DNA of 64,000 nucleotides from Christiangramia gaetbulicola (GCF_003054225.1 NZ_QBKQ01000003.1:744001-808000); one strand, 5' to 3'; positions 7,497-16,905 are shown, numbered from the stretch's first letter. Notes: a model not told the origin generated them from the letters alone. Program-made: numbers and translations.

Positions 7497-10400
7497 ATGA
7501 AAAAAGTTAAACTTTTAGCCCCAATTTTAACCTTATTCCTTGTATTTTCCTGTGTTACCGTGGCACCAAAATATGGAGAAGAACAAAAAAAGTCTGATTT
7601 TGGGTATCCGAAAAATAAAGAAATCGAGAAGTCATTTTATCTCATTGGAGACGCAGGTTACTCACCTCCAGGAGGTACATCTTTAGGACTTATAGCTTTT
7701 AAGACATTCCTCGATTCAGTCAATAAAACAGAAAACTATACCATTTTCCTGGGAGATAATATTTATCCCGATGGAATGCCGCCAGAAGAGTCACCTGAAC
7801 GGGAAGAAGCAGAATATCGTCTGGACGCGCAATTAGATGCGATAGAAAACTATAAAGGGAAAGTTGTTTTTATTCCCGGAAACCATGATTGGTATAATGA
7901 AAAACTAGAGGGGCTGGAAAGACAGAAAGATTATCTGAAAAGTAAATTCGAAGAGATTCTTGTGTGGAGCCCGGAAATTGGCTGTGGTTTGGAATCCCTT
8001 GAAATCTCTGAAAACATCCAGCTAATTGTAATTGATTCTCAATGGTACCTGGAAGATTGGGATAAAAACCCAAAGATCAATGATAACTGCGAGGAAATAA
8101 AGACAAGAGAGGCGATGTTTCTTGAGCTTCAATCTGAGATCAAGAAAAATCAGAATAAAACTGTTCTAATTGCCCTGCACCATCCGGTATACACGAACGG
8201 AGTTCACGGTGGGCAATATACTTTTGACAGGCATATTTATCCTTCTCAAAAGAAAATTCCTCTTCCTATATTAGGTTCTTTGGCAACCTTGATCAGGACA
8301 ACCGGTGGTGTATCTATTCAGGATGCACAGAATAACCGATATAAATCTCTTGCCACCAGGCTTTCTAACATTGCTAGAGGAAATGAAAGATTGATATTCG
8401 TTTCCGGGCACGAGCATTCCCTGCAATATATAGAGCATGATAGCGTGAAGCAGATCGTTTCCGGTTCTGGTTCAAAGGCCTCTTACGCAACCTTAAGTAA
8501 CGATGGTCTTTTTGCATATAATGGACAAGGATTTGCTGTTTTGGACATATTCAAGGATGGATCGGCCTGGGCCAGTTTCTACGGAAATGAGAACAACAAA
8601 CCTAAACTGCTTTTTCAAAAGGAGGTGATGGAAACACCAATCCCTTTTGAATTAAAGGAATATCCTGAAAGTTTTCCGCAGACGATCACCACTTCGATCT
8701 ATAAGGATTCTGAAACCGATAAAAGCCCTGTACACAAGACCGTTTGGGGAGAAAGATACCGTGAACTATATGGAACCGAGGTGACCTTGAAAGTTGCAGA
8801 CCTGGATACTCTTTATGGAGGTTTAGAAGTAGTTCGGGAAGGAGGCGGTCATCAAACCGTATCGCTACGTGTAAAGGACAGTCTTGGCCGTGAGTATAAT
8901 ATTAGAAGGGTAAGAAAAGATGCCCTTAGGTTTTTGCAAACCGTAGCTTTTAAAAACCAACCGGTAGAGGATAAAATGGAAAATACCGTTGCAGAAAATC
9001 TTCTTACAGATTTTTATACGGCAGCGCATCCATATGGATTTCTGGCTATACCAACTTTAAGTAAGGCAGCCGGAGTGTATCATACGAATCCTGAAGTTTT
9101 CTATTTGCCAAAGCAAAAGGCATTAGGAAAATATAATTCTGTTCACGGAGATGATATTTACATGATCGTGGAAAGACCCGAAGAAGGATGGACGGGATAT
9201 GAATCCTTCGGAAGTCCAGATCATGATATTGTTAGCACGGCAGATATGATCGAAAGATTAAGAAGAGATGAGAAATATATTCTTGATGAACCTGCTTATG
9301 TGCGAGCAAGGGTCTTCGATATGCTTATTGGAGACTGGGACAGACATCAGGATCAATGGCGCTGGTCTGAGATAGAAAATGAAGAAGGACAACATCATTT
9401 TGAACCGGTACCAAGAGATCGTGACCAGGTATTTTCAAATTTTGATGGTGCATTTTTCGGAACCTTGAGAGCAATTACCGGCTTTGCCAATCAGTTCGCG
9501 GTTTACGGAGACGATATTAAAGATGTAGAGTGGTTTAACATCGCAGCAATGGGATTAGACAGGTCACTGCTGCAGAATGTTGGTAAAGACACCTGGTTAG
9601 AGCAAGCCAGGTATATTCAGGAGAATGTTACAGATGAGGCTATAGAAGAAGCTTTTTCGAAATTACCGGAAGAGACCAAAGGAAAGGCTACCCAGGAATT
9701 GATAGAAAATGTGAAGGGCAGAAGAAGTAATATTGTAGATATTGCTGAAAGATATTACGACCACCTGGCTAATCTTGCTATAGTTACCGGAACAGATAAA
9801 GATGATTTTATTGATATTGTAAGACTTCCAGACAACGAAACCAGGGTCACCATTTCCAGGAATAAGGACGGTGAACGGGCTGAAAAGTTAAGCGATAAGG
9901 TTTACAAATTTGAAGAAACAAAAGAGATATGGATCTATGGTCTGGATGACGATGATAAGATCCATGTTAAAGGTGACGGTCCTGCCAAAATATTTTTGAG
10001 AGTTATCGGCGGCCAGAATAATGATGTATACACGGTAGATTATGGTAAAAATCTTAAGGTATATGATCACGAATCTTTGCCTAATACTATAAAAAAGATT
10101 GATGGAGCAAAACTTCGCTTAACAGATAATTACGAGATCAATACTTATGACAAGGATAAAAAGACCTTTTCTTCAGGATCTATCCTTCCCGGGATAGGCT
10201 ATAATCCGGACACTGGTTTTTCATTTGGCCTTGAGTACGTAAAATCTATCAATAAATTCAAGAGAAATCCATTTACCTCGCAGCATACTTTTTCTGGTGA
10301 GGTTCACTCTTCCACAAATGGTTTCGCGCTAGATTATGAAGCAGAGTTTGCTACGATAGTAGGTAATTATAATTTACAGGTAGGAGCAAATTTCGCCAGT

Positions 10401-11216
10401 CCGAATTTTTCTGAAAACTTCTTTGGCTTCGGAAATGAAACTGAAAATTTTGAGGATGAGCTTGGATTAAGTTACAATAGAGTAGGACTGAGTGAATATG
10501 GCGTTAGGGCGGCCCTGGTTAATAAAACTCCATTTGGTAGCTTCTTTGGTTTTACCGCAAGTTTTGAAGGTATAGAAGTTCAACAGAGAGAAGGAAGGTT
10601 TGTTACAGATGATTTTATAAGTAATGATCCAGATTTCTTCGATAGAAAATACTTCGCCGGTCTGGATGCTATGTACCGTTATGAAAGCTACGATGATGTG
10701 CTTAATCCTACTCGAGGGATGCTTTTTGAATTGAATCTTGGAGCTAAGATCAATACAGCAGATCCAGACAGGCATTATGGTTATTTCAAACCATATATGG
10801 GATTCTATAATGCCCTGACCAATAACCGAAAGCTGGTGATTAAGACCAGGGCCGAGGCTCATATAAACATTGGTACCAAATATGAATTTTATCAGTCGGC
10901 TCAATTAGGGGCAGATTCTGGTCTTAGAGGATATAGATTAGAGAGATATTCAGGTAAAAGTTCTTTTGGAACTGGAGCAGATCTCCGTTATTCTTTCAAC
11001 ACGGTTAAGACTAGTTTTCTACCATTCCAACCAGGTATTTATCTTGGGTATGATCTGGGTCGAGTTTGGATGAATACGCAAAATAGCTCTAAATGGCATG
11101 ATAGCTATGGTGGTGGTGTTTGGATAAATAGTGCAGATGCGATACAGGGAAATTTTAGTGTGTTTGCCGGTGAAGAAGGAGCAAGATTTCAATTCGGTGT
11201 AGGCCTGAAATTTTAA
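7497..11216 (+). CDS. Giant lipoprotein: calcineurin-like phosphoesterase, middle domain, BamA/TamA-like beta-barrel
   Basis: A 1239-residue protein with a lipoprotein signal (L-F-L-V-F-S-C). Residues about 45-370 are a metallophosphoesterase carrying the family motifs G-D-A-G-Y, G-D-N-I-Y-P-D-G, G-N-H-D-W-Y, H-H-P-V-Y and S-G-H-E-H. Residues about 420-830 hold G-D-W-D-R-H-Q-D-Q-W-R-W and P-R-D-R-D-Q-V-F, which recall catalytic Asp/Asn segments of HipA/CotH/Fam20-type kinase folds (inference). From about 890 the sequence alternates like an outer-membrane barrel of the bacterial surface antigen (Omp85) family and ends in Phe, as barrel proteins usually do. It is a single intact frame followed by a strong terminator. 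The substrate is unknown; surface phospho-compound scavenging is plausible. Confidence 0.85.
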   Translation: MKKVKLLAPILTLFLVFSCVTVAPKYGEEQKKSDFGYPKNKEIEKSFYLIGDAGYSPPGGTSLGLIAFKTFLDSVNKTENYTIFLGDNIYPDGMPPEESPEREEAEYRLDAQLDAIENYKGKVVFIPGNHDWYNEKLEGLERQKDYLKSKFEEILVWSPEIGCGLESLEISENIQLIVIDSQWYLEDWDKNPKINDNCEEIKTREAMFLELQSEIKKNQNKTVLIALHHPVYTNGVHGGQYTFDRHIYPSQKKIPLPILGSLATLIRTTGGVSIQDAQNNRYKSLATRLSNIARGNERLIFVSGHEHSLQYIEHDSVKQIVSGSGSKASYATLSNDGLFAYNGQGFAVLDIFKDGSAWASFYGNENNKPKLLFQKEVMETPIPFELKEYPESFPQTITTSIYKDSETDKSPVHKTVWGERYRELYGTEVTLKVADLDTLYGGLEVVREGGGHQTVSLRVKDSLGREYNIRRVRKDALRFLQTVAFKNQPVEDKMENTVAENLLTDFYTAAHPYGFLAIPTLSKAAGVYHTNPEVFYLPKQKALGKYNSVHGDDIYMIVERPEEGWTGYESFGSPDHDIVSTADMIERLRRDEKYILDEPAYVRARVFDMLIGDWDRHQDQWRWSEIENEEGQHHFEPVPRDRDQVFSNFDGAFFGTLRAITGFANQFAVYGDDIKDVEWFNIAAMGLDRSLLQNVGKDTWLEQARYIQENVTDEAIEEAFSKLPEETKGKATQELIENVKGRRSNIVDIAERYYDHLANLAIVTGTDKDDFIDIVRLPDNETRVTISRNKDGERAEKLSDKVYKFEETKEIWIYGLDDDDKIHVKGDGPAKIFLRVIGGQNNDVYTVDYGKNLKVYDHESLPNTIKKIDGAKLRLTDNYEINTYDKDKKTFSSGSILPGIGYNPDTGFSFGLEYVKSINKFKRNPFTSQHTFSGEVHSSTNGFALDYEAEFATIVGNYNLQVGANFASPNFSENFFGFGNETENFEDELGLSYNRVGLSEYGVRAALVNKTPFGSFFGFTASFEGIEVQQREGRFVTDDFISNDPDFFDRKYFAGLDAMYRYESYDDVLNPTRGMLFELNLGAKINTADPDRHYGYFKPYMGFYNALTNNRKLVIKTRAEAHINIGTKYEFYQSAQLGADSGLRGYRLERYSGKSSFGTGADLRYSFNTVKTSFLPFQPGIYLGYDLGRVWMNTQNSSKWHDSYGGGVWINSADAIQGNFSVFAGEEGARFQFGVGLKF

Positions 11217-11239
11217 AGAAACTATTGATGCATAAAAAC

Positions 11240-11270
11240 AAAAGCCCCTTGGAAATTGCAAGGGGCTTTT
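11240..11270. terminator. Bidirectional intrinsic terminator
   Basis: A perfect 12-bp stem (AAAAGCCCCTTG and CAAGGGGCTTTT) encloses a 7-base loop, 23 bases after the phosphoesterase-barrel stop. A- and T-tracts on either side suit the convergent MscS gene ending at 11296 as well. Confidence 0.9.
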
Positions 11271-11295
11271 TATTTAGTTGTTACAGGATTATTAT

Positions 11296-12177
11296 TTATC
11301 CTTCAGATTTATTAATTCCCAGCTTGTTGCTGAAATTGATAGTACGAATAGGGAATGGAATATTAACTCCTTTACCATCGTAAGCTTTCTTGATCGCAAT
11401 AATCGCTTCGTTCTGAGCTACCAAAATATCCCTGTTTTTGGTGACATCTGTCCAGAATCTAACGGTGAAATTAATAGAACTGTCTCCAAATTCGTTGTAC
11501 ATAAATTCAACTTCTTCATTACCTCTTTGGGGAAATAAGTCTTTAATAACCTGTAATGTTAGGTCTCTTACCATTTCAAGATCTGATTCATAACCAACAC
11601 CACAATTAACAAAAACTCTGGATCTCGCTGTTCTGGTGAAGTTCTTAAAAGGCTCTTCAATAATTTTGGAATTGGGAATCACAACATAATTATTGTCTGA
11701 TTGTTTAATTACGATATTCCTGAGGTTAATCTCAGTAACCGTTCCCGCATATCCGTTTGTTTCTACCCAGTCTCCAATTTGCAGCTCCGGGAGAAAACTT
11801 AATATTAAACCTGAGAAGGTGTTGTTAAGAGTTCCCTGTAGTGCCAGACCAATAGCTAAACCTACGACACCGGCACCGGCAAGAACAGAGGTAAGAACTT
11901 TATCAAGATTCAGCAGACCTAAAGCGATAAAAAATCCTATAAGGACGACGATGGCTTTTATAACCTTAACCGTCATTAGTCGGATAGAATCCTGTTTTAT
12001 CTGATTTCTGGTGACTCGTTCAAATAACTGACCTACATATTTTGCAATAAATGTAAAGGCTACAAAAACGATAACGGCCAGGAGAAAATTAGGCAGACCT
12101 AGAATTAAAGAATCTAGCCATCCGCCTAATTTATCAGTAATACCGCTTAGAGAATCCTGAATGTTGAAATCCTGCAT
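11296..12177 (-). CDS. Small-conductance mechanosensitive channel (MscS family)
   Basis: A 293-residue MscS-type channel of near-minimal length. Three hydrophobic helices lie at about 28-50, 72-90 and 95-130. The third is the pore helix, with alternating Gly/Ala (A-G-A-G-V-V-G-L-A-I-G-L-A-L-Q-G). The beta domain follows with G-D-W-V-E-T-N-G-Y-A-G-T-V-T-E-I, then R-N-I-V-I-K-Q-S-D-N and V-I-P-N-S-K-I, all hallmark segments. The channel releases solutes on hypo-osmotic shock, consistent with a marine lifestyle. It starts 16 bases after the Dps-like gene and is probably co-transcribed with it. Confidence 0.93.
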   Translation of the reverse strand: MQDFNIQDSLSGITDKLGGWLDSLILGLPNFLLAVIVFVAFTFIAKYVGQLFERVTRNQIKQDSIRLMTVKVIKAIVVLIGFFIALGLLNLDKVLTSVLAGAGVVGLAIGLALQGTLNNTFSGLILSFLPELQIGDWVETNGYAGTVTEINLRNIVIKQSDNNYVVIPNSKIIEEPFKNFTRTARSRVFVNCGVGYESDLEMVRDLTLQVIKDLFPQRGNEEVEFMYNEFGDSSINFTVRFWTDVTKNRDILVAQNEAIIAIKKAYDGKGVNIPFPIRTINFSNKLGINKSEG

Positions 12178-12193
12178 ATTTTAAATTTGATTA

Positions 12194-12688
12194 TTATTTT
12201 ACTGGTTTATGTTGATCATTGGTTTTCATTTTCCAGGCATCTAACATCCAGCTGGTTTTTTCCAACTCACGAATATACGCTCCAATAAGGTCGATAGTTC
12301 CTTCGTCATCTGCAGCATCAGCAACTTCTATTACTTTTCTCATCTGTTTTAAGATAGAACCATGGTCGTCGAGGAGAATTTCGATCATCTTCTTATCGGT
12401 GATATCTGACGGTGATTCTTTTAAATTGGAATCTTTCAGATATTCGCTAAGATTGCTGGTTGGTTGATACCTTAAAGTAAGAATACGTTCAGCAATTTCA
12501 TCTACCTTTAATTTAGCATCGTCATATAATTCTTCGAACTTTTCATGCAGATCAAAGAAGTTTTTGCCAATAACATTCCAGTGGAAGTTACGAAGCTTTT
12601 GATAATATAGATGATAATCGGCTAAAAGAACATTTAGCTCTTCAACGGTTTTCTTTGTTTTATTTGAATCTAAACCTAAGTAATTCAT
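12194..12688 (-). CDS. dps: Dps-family ferritin-like DNA-protection protein
   Basis: A 164-residue four-helix ferritin-like protein. The inter-subunit ferroxidase signature is visible: H-W-N-V-I-G-K-N-F-F-D-L-H-E-K-F-E-E-L-Y-D, with His, Asp and Glu ligands, followed by D-E-I-A-E-R-I. Dps dodecamers oxidise and store iron with peroxide and protect DNA during starvation and oxidative stress. The gene has one of the best promoters in the window and probably drives MscS as well. Length matches the family. Confidence 0.92.
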   Translation of the reverse strand: MNYLGLDSNKTKKTVEELNVLLADYHLYYQKLRNFHWNVIGKNFFDLHEKFEELYDDAKLKVDEIAERILTLRYQPTSNLSEYLKDSNLKESPSDITDKKMIEILLDDHGSILKQMRKVIEVADAADDEGTIDLIGAYIRELEKTSWMLDAWKMKTNDQHKPVK

Positions 12689-12720
12689 AGTTTTTATTTA
12701 TCGTTTTTAAAAATTCAATA

Positions 12721-12750
12721 CAAATTTACAATGGAAGTTCTGTTTTGCAA
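12721..12750 (-). promoter_or_regulatory. Promoter for dps-mscS
   Basis: On the minus strand TTG (12750-12748) is separated by 19 bases from TAAATTTG (12728-12721), a full match to the flavobacterial TTG-N17-23-TAnnTTTG consensus. The start codon at 12688 is 32 bases downstream. Confidence 0.65.
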
Positions 12751-12786
12751 ATCTCCATTCTCACTTTAATAGAAGTTTAACTTAGG

Positions 12787-13107
12787 TTACCCCAGGGATC
12801 TGTGATCTTTAAGATCTAATTTTTCCATCATTTTTTTGGAAACCTGTCCGCTGGAAACACCATATCCGTCAACGAGGACTCCTTTATGGTTATTTGAAGT
12901 AGTAATGGCGTAAAGTATCGCATTATCATCAGGGTTACTCATACCTTCAAAACGTAATACTTTATCAACTTCGAATTCCTCAACTCCAAAAGTCTGATTT
13001 TTGGATTTAAGTTCGATCTCTTCATCCAGAAGGTTAAAATCTTCTTCGTAACCTTCTTCTAGTTTTAATTTATTTATCGCTTGTGATAATGTACCGTAAT
13101 CTTTCAT
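12787..13107 (-). CDS. Small conserved Bacteroidota protein (often mislabelled PRPP synthetase)
   Basis: A 106-residue soluble protein starting M-K-D-Y-G-T-L-S-Q-A-I-N and containing F-E-V-D-K-V-x-R-F-E-G-x-S-N-P-D-D-N-A-I-L-Y-A-I, which I recognise as a widespread Bacteroidota family commonly annotated as phosphoribosylpyrophosphate synthetase. It is one third of the length of a real PRPP synthetase and has none of its motifs (no PRPP loop, no flexible catalytic loop), so that label is unsafe. It looks like a small regulatory or stress protein; position next to Dps and MscS fits, but its function is unknown. It appears to be monocistronic. Confidence 0.75.
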   Translation of the reverse strand: MKDYGTLSQAINKLKLEEGYEEDFNLLDEEIELKSKNQTFGVEEFEVDKVLRFEGMSNPDDNAILYAITTSNNHKGVLVDGYGVSSGQVSKKMMEKLDLKDHRSLG

Positions 13108-13216
13108 TTTAATTCAATTTTATTTCTAAATCAAATTACACTGAAAGCCGCATTTGAGCAAAATCTAAGAAGGGTTTAGGATAAGTTTAACTCCCGGAAG
13201 CTTAGCGTTTACGCGC

Positions 13217-13354
13217 CTATTCATCCCGATCTTTGGATCGAAATAAACCTAAAGGGAAAAGAATGATCAAAAAGAAATACCAACCCGTAACAACGCCTAT
13301 TATAGTTATAATTGCCGCGATGATATAAAACCAGTAAGATTTAGGGATTTTCAT
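13217..13354 (-). CDS. 45-residue small membrane protein, coupled to the DCC oxidoreductase gene
   Basis: Read by eye, this frame encodes 45 residues starting M-K-I-P-K-S-Y-W-F-Y, followed by one long or two short hydrophobic segments (I-I-A-A-I-I-T-I-I-G-V-V-T-G and F-F-L-I-I-L-F-P-L-G) and a charged tail R-S-K-D-R-D-E. Its ATG overlaps the TGA stop of the upstream gene in an ATGA arrangement, typical of translational coupling. The positively charged N-terminus and acidic C-terminus are those of a real small membrane protein. Function unknown; an accessory to the thiol oxidoreductase is possible. Confidence 0.6.
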   Translation of the reverse strand: MKIPKSYWFYIIAAIITIIGVVTGWYFFLIILFPLGLFRSKDRDE

Positions 13355-13815
13355 AACAGATTGATGACTAAAAAGATTAATAATAAATATATGATCCAGT
13401 AGTGTTTGAATTTCAAAGGATCCTTGCCAAATAATAACTTCGTGAGGCTGAAATAGAAAGATCTGTTTTTCGCAATGTGATTATAAGCATGATCACTAAG
13501 CTTTCTAAACAAGGAATTGGAACTGTAAAATTTATGGTAGCTTTTGGTACCGGCATGCCATAAACTTCTGTAAGCGGAGTCCGGACCGCTATAGACCTTT
13601 CCGTCAGTTTCTATTAGTCTACTGGCTTTCTTGAATTCTTTGAGGGGAATATCTGGAAAGTTTTCGGCAAATTCCTGGTATGTTTTAAATGAGATTTTGC
13701 CTTTGGTCTTTTCCTCCCATCTGGTTTTCCAAAAATTACAGAAACCACATTGACCGTCCCAGATCAAAATATTTTGTTTAGGAGGATAATCTGTATGGTC
13801 AAATTTGGCGAACAC
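13351..13815 (-). CDS. DCC-family thiol-disulfide oxidoreductase (DUF393)
   Basis: A 154-residue protein of the DCC/DUF393 family, named for the N-terminal D-G-x-C-x-x-C motif, seen here as W-D-G-Q-C-G-F-C-N-F-W near residues 18-28. A second conserved part, D-S-A-Y-R-S-L, is at about 78-84, and a hydrophobic C-terminal helix lies at about 139-154. The family is predicted to be thioredoxin-like and membrane-associated; its substrate is unknown. The start is a GTG at 13815, since no ATG gives the conserved N-terminus. The stop overlaps the start of the 45-residue membrane protein. Confidence 0.85.
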   Translation of the reverse strand: MFAKFDHTDYPPKQNILIWDGQCGFCNFWKTRWEEKTKGKISFKTYQEFAENFPDIPLKEFKKASRLIETDGKVYSGPDSAYRSLWHAGTKSYHKFYSSNSLFRKLSDHAYNHIAKNRSFYFSLTKLLFGKDPLKFKHYWIIYLLLIFLVINLL

Positions 13816-13932
13816 TTTTGTTTTCTTTTAATAGTAAAGGACTAAAAAAATAGGTCTACTTCAAAACAAAATCTTATTTTGTGCAGAGTCAGTATTTTTT
13901 TTGACCTTTACAGCTTATTTTTCCTTTGACCT

Positions 13933-14940
13933 ATGAAAAGCAAAATTACACTTAAAGAATTATCAAAACTGCTGAATGTGAGTATTTCAACAGTTTCTAA
14001 AGCTTTACACGACAGCCCGGAAATAAGTCCGAAAACTGCTGAAAGGGTTAAAGAACTGGCGAAACTTCATAATTACAGGCCCAATCCGGTAGCGGTAAAT
14101 CTGAAAAAAAGTAAGACCGGAACCATTGGAGTGGTGATTCCGAATATTTCCAACAGCTTTTTTGCAAGAGTACTTTCAGGAATGGAAGCCGAAGCTCAGA
14201 AACATGAGCAGCAGGTGATCACCTATATTTCTAATGAGTCTCTGGATCGTGAGAAACAGATCTGCGATATGCTTACTTCTGGAATGGTAGATGGAGTATT
14301 GATAGCGGTTTCCGAGGAAACCCAGAAGAAACAGGAGTATGATCATTTATTTGCTCTGCTGGATTATGATATCCCGGTAGTAATTTATGATCGAATCAAC
14401 CTGGGCCTTCCGGCAGACAAAATAGGAGTGGACGACGAAAAAAGCTTTTATGATGCCACTAAGTTCTTTAAGGAAAAAGGATTGGAGAAAATAGGTCTGG
14501 CCTCTGCCATACATCATGTTGGTATAGGGCAGCTAAGAATAAAAGGCTATGAAAAAGGTATGCAGGATTTGGATAGCCTTTATATGGCTACCAGTACAAA
14601 ACCTGCGGAGCTTAAGAGAAAAATTAAAGAGTTAATTACCTCTGAAAAGGTTGAAGCCTTATTATGCACCGACTTCGAGAGCTCAATCATGGCTACACGG
14701 ATAGCTTATGAGGAAAATATTAAGGTGCCGGAAGAACTAAAGTTAATAGGTTATATAAGTAAAGAAGTGGCAGAATACCTCACACCATCAATAAGCTATA
14801 TTGAACAACACCCGCAGGAATTAGGGTCTCAGGCTGTAGAGGTATTAAACAACAGGCTGGAAGGTAAATATGAATCTGGACAGTTCGAAGAGAAGATCAT
14901 CGCAACTACCATGGTTCATTTGGAGTCGACGGGGTTTTAA
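13933..14940 (+). CDS. LacI-family transcriptional regulator
   Basis: A 335-residue LacI/GalR regulator. The N-terminal helix-turn-helix and hinge are clear: L-K-E-L-S-K-L-L-N-V-S-I-S-T-V-S-K-A-L, then Y-R-P-N-P-V-A-V-N-L. From about residue 62 the periplasmic-binding-protein-like sensor domain begins (T-I-G-V-V-I-P-N-I-S-N-S-F-F-A) and is full length. It should bind DNA as a dimer and respond to a sugar or sugar phosphate. Its stop is only 22 bases before rfbB on the same strand, so it is likely transcribed into the polysaccharide locus; whether it regulates the locus is inference. Confidence 0.93.
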   Translation: MKSKITLKELSKLLNVSISTVSKALHDSPEISPKTAERVKELAKLHNYRPNPVAVNLKKSKTGTIGVVIPNISNSFFARVLSGMEAEAQKHEQQVITYISNESLDREKQICDMLTSGMVDGVLIAVSEETQKKQEYDHLFALLDYDIPVVIYDRINLGLPADKIGVDDEKSFYDATKFFKEKGLEKIGLASAIHHVGIGQLRIKGYEKGMQDLDSLYMATSTKPAELKRKIKELITSEKVEALLCTDFESSIMATRIAYEENIKVPEELKLIGYISKEVAEYLTPSISYIEQHPQELGSQAVEVLNNRLEGKYESGQFEEKIIATTMVHLESTGF

Positions 14941-14962
14941 AAGATTTTGCTTAAAATTTAAA

Positions 14963-16024
14963 ATGACTGAAAGTTATAAATCAATATTGATTACTGGTGG
15001 GGCTGGCTTTATAGGCTCACATGTCGTAAGACATTTTGTCAAGAAGTACCCAGGATATACAATTTACAATCTGGACGCTTTAACCTATGCAGGAAATCTT
15101 GAAAATTTAAAGGAAATAGAGGACTTTCCGAACTATGAGTTCATTAAGGCTGATATTACAGATGAGAATAAAATAAGTGCACTTTTTGAAACTTATAAAT
15201 TTGAAAAGATTATTCATTTGGCGGCAGAATCTCATGTAGACCGTTCTATTACCGATCCTCTGGCCTTTGTCAAGACAAATATCATTGGAACCCTTAATTT
15301 GTTAAATGCATTCAAATCATTATGGGAGAACGATTTTGAGAATAAGTTATTTTACCATATTAGTACAGATGAGGTATATGGAAGCTTGGGAGAAACAGGT
15401 CTTTTTAAAGAATCAACACCTTATTCTCCAAATTCTCCTTATTCTGCTTCAAAAGCCAGTTCAGATCATTTTGTTAGGGCCTATGGTGAAACTTATGGAG
15501 TGCCATATATCATTTCTAATTGTTCCAATAACTATGGTCCATTCCAGTTTCCGGAAAAAATGATTCCTTTAATGATAAATAATATTATTCAGGAAAAGGA
15601 ATTGCCAGTGTATGGAGATGGAAAATATACAAGGGATTGGCTTTATGTTGAGGATCATGTGGAGGCAATAGATTTGATCTTACATAAAGGGAAAAACAAG
15701 GAAACATACAATATAGGCGGAGTAAACGAATGGAAAAATATTGATGTAACCAATTTACTTTGTGAGATCCTTGATCAAAAATTAAATAGAAAGGCAGGAA
15801 CTTCAGCGGGTTTAATCCAATTTGTAAAAGACAGGCCAGGGCATGACAGGCGCTATGCTATTGATGCATCAAAAATTCAGAAAGATTTGAATTGGAAGCC
15901 GAAATTTGATTTCAAAGAAGGTCTGGAAATAACTGTTGATTGGTATCTAGAAAATGAAAACTGGTTAAAAAAAATTATTTCGGGAGATTATAGATATTAT
16001 TATAGAAATCAGTATACTAGATAG
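14963..16024 (+). CDS. rfbB: dTDP-glucose 4,6-dehydratase
   Basis: Converts dTDP-glucose to dTDP-4-keto-6-deoxyglucose. I start at the ATG at 14963 (353 residues), because the longer open frame only adds residues overlapping the LacI gene. The Rossmann motif G-G-A-G-F-I-G-S-H is at about residues 13-21, the S-T-D-E-V-Y-G catalytic segment follows, and the Y-x-x-x-K pair sits in [10 protein letters not shown]. The sequence [11 protein letters not shown] is diagnostic for RmlB. It pairs with rfbA two bases downstream. With the WecD- and WecE-like genes nearby and no rfbC or rfbD, the product more likely goes to Fuc4NAc than to rhamnose. Confidence 0.95.
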   Translation: MTESYKSILITGGAGFIGSHVVRHFVKKYPGYTIYNLDALTYAGNLENLKEIEDFPNYEFIKADITDENKISALFETYKFEKIIHLAAESHVDRSITDPLAFVKTNIIGTLNLLNAFKSLWENDFENKLFYHISTDEVYGSLGETGLFKESTPYSPNSPYSASKASSDHFVRAYGETYGVPYIISNCSNNYGPFQFPEKMIPLMINNIIQEKELPVYGDGKYTRDWLYVEDHVEAIDLILHKGKNKETYNIGGVNEWKNIDVTNLLCEILDQKLNRKAGTSAGLIQFVKDRPGHDRRYAIDASKIQKDLNWKPKFDFKEGLEITVDWYLENENWLKKIISGDYRYYYRNQYTR

Positions 16025-16026
16025 TC

Positions 16027-16905
16027 ATGAAGGGAATTGTTTTAGCAGGTGGAACCGGGTCTCGTCTATATCCAATTACTAAAGGTGTATCTAAACAGCT
16101 TTTGGCTATTTATGATAAACCTATGATATATTATCCTATATCTGTTTTAATGTTAGCTGGAATTCGAGAGGTTCTTATAATTTCAACTCCGGAAGATCTT
16201 CCAAATTTTCAAAAATTACTGGGAGATGGTTCGCAACTTGGATTAGAATTTAGTTATGCAGAACAAACTAAGCCTAATGGTCTTGCTGAAGCTTTTATAA
16301 TAGGAGAAAAATTTATTGGTAATGAGAACGTTTGCCTAGTTCTAGGTGATAATATTTTTTATGGTCAGGGGATAAGTGGTTTGTTAGAAAATGCGAGAAA
16401 TTCTTGTTCACAGGAAGGCAATGCGACTGTATTTGGTTATTATGTAAATGAACCGGAAAGATACGGTGTAGTAGATTTTGATGATAATGGTATGGCACTA
16501 ACTATAACTGAGAAACCACAAAATCCCCGAAGTAATTACGCAGTAACTGGTTTGTATTTTTACCCAAACTCGGTAATTGAAATTGCAAAAAAATGCAAAC
16601 CAAGTGAGAGAGGGGAATTAGAAATCAGCAGTATAAACCAGTCATACTTAGAGCAAGAAAAATTAAATGTTGAAATTATGGGTAGAGGTTATGCTTGGCT
16701 GGATACAGGTACTCATGATTCTTTACTGGAAGCTTCTAATTTTATTCAAACGATAGAAAAAAGACAAGGCCTTAAAATCGCCTGTCTTGAAGAAATAGCA
16801 TTTAGGAAGGGTTTTATTAATCATAGTGAATTGTTGATTCTAGCCAATAATCTTGTTTCCAGTGATTACGGTAAGTACTTGCTAAACATCTATTCTAAGG
16901 AATAG
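16027..16905 (+). CDS. rfbA: Glucose-1-phosphate thymidylyltransferase
   Basis: Makes dTDP-glucose from glucose-1-phosphate and dTTP. The 292-residue protein shows the RmlA signature at the N-terminus ([13 protein letters not shown] followed by S-K-Q-L-L), the catalytic/metal Asp in L-G-D-N-I-F-Y-G, and E-K-P near residue 163. The C-terminal extension typical of the tetrameric enzyme is complete. It is the second gene of the rfbB-rfbA pair. A promoter lies in the 91-base gap after it. Confidence 0.96.
   Translation: MKGIVLAGGTGSRLYPITKGVSKQLLAIYDKPMIYYPISVLMLAGIREVLIISTPEDLPNFQKLLGDGSQLGLEFSYAEQTKPNGLAEAFIIGEKFIGNENVCLVLGDNIFYGQGISGLLENARNSCSQEGNATVFGYYVNEPERYGVVDFDDNGMALTITEKPQNPRSNYAVTGLYFYPNSVIEIAKKCKPSERGELEISSINQSYLEQEKLNVEIMGRGYAWLDTGTHDSLLEASNFIQTIEKRQGLKIACLEEIAFRKGFINHSELLILANNLVSSDYGKYLLNIYSKE

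Noticed and set aside
10467-10904. Long minus-strand open frame of 145 codons
   Set aside because: It lies wholly within the barrel part of the phosphoesterase-barrel gene and encodes no recognisable protein; a shadow frame.
12787-13107. Naming this gene as PRPP synthetase
   Set aside because: Length and motifs do not fit the enzyme.
14963-16905. dTDP-rhamnose pathway
   Set aside because: rfbC and rfbD are not present in the window, while wecD/wecE-like genes are, so Fuc4NAc is better supported.
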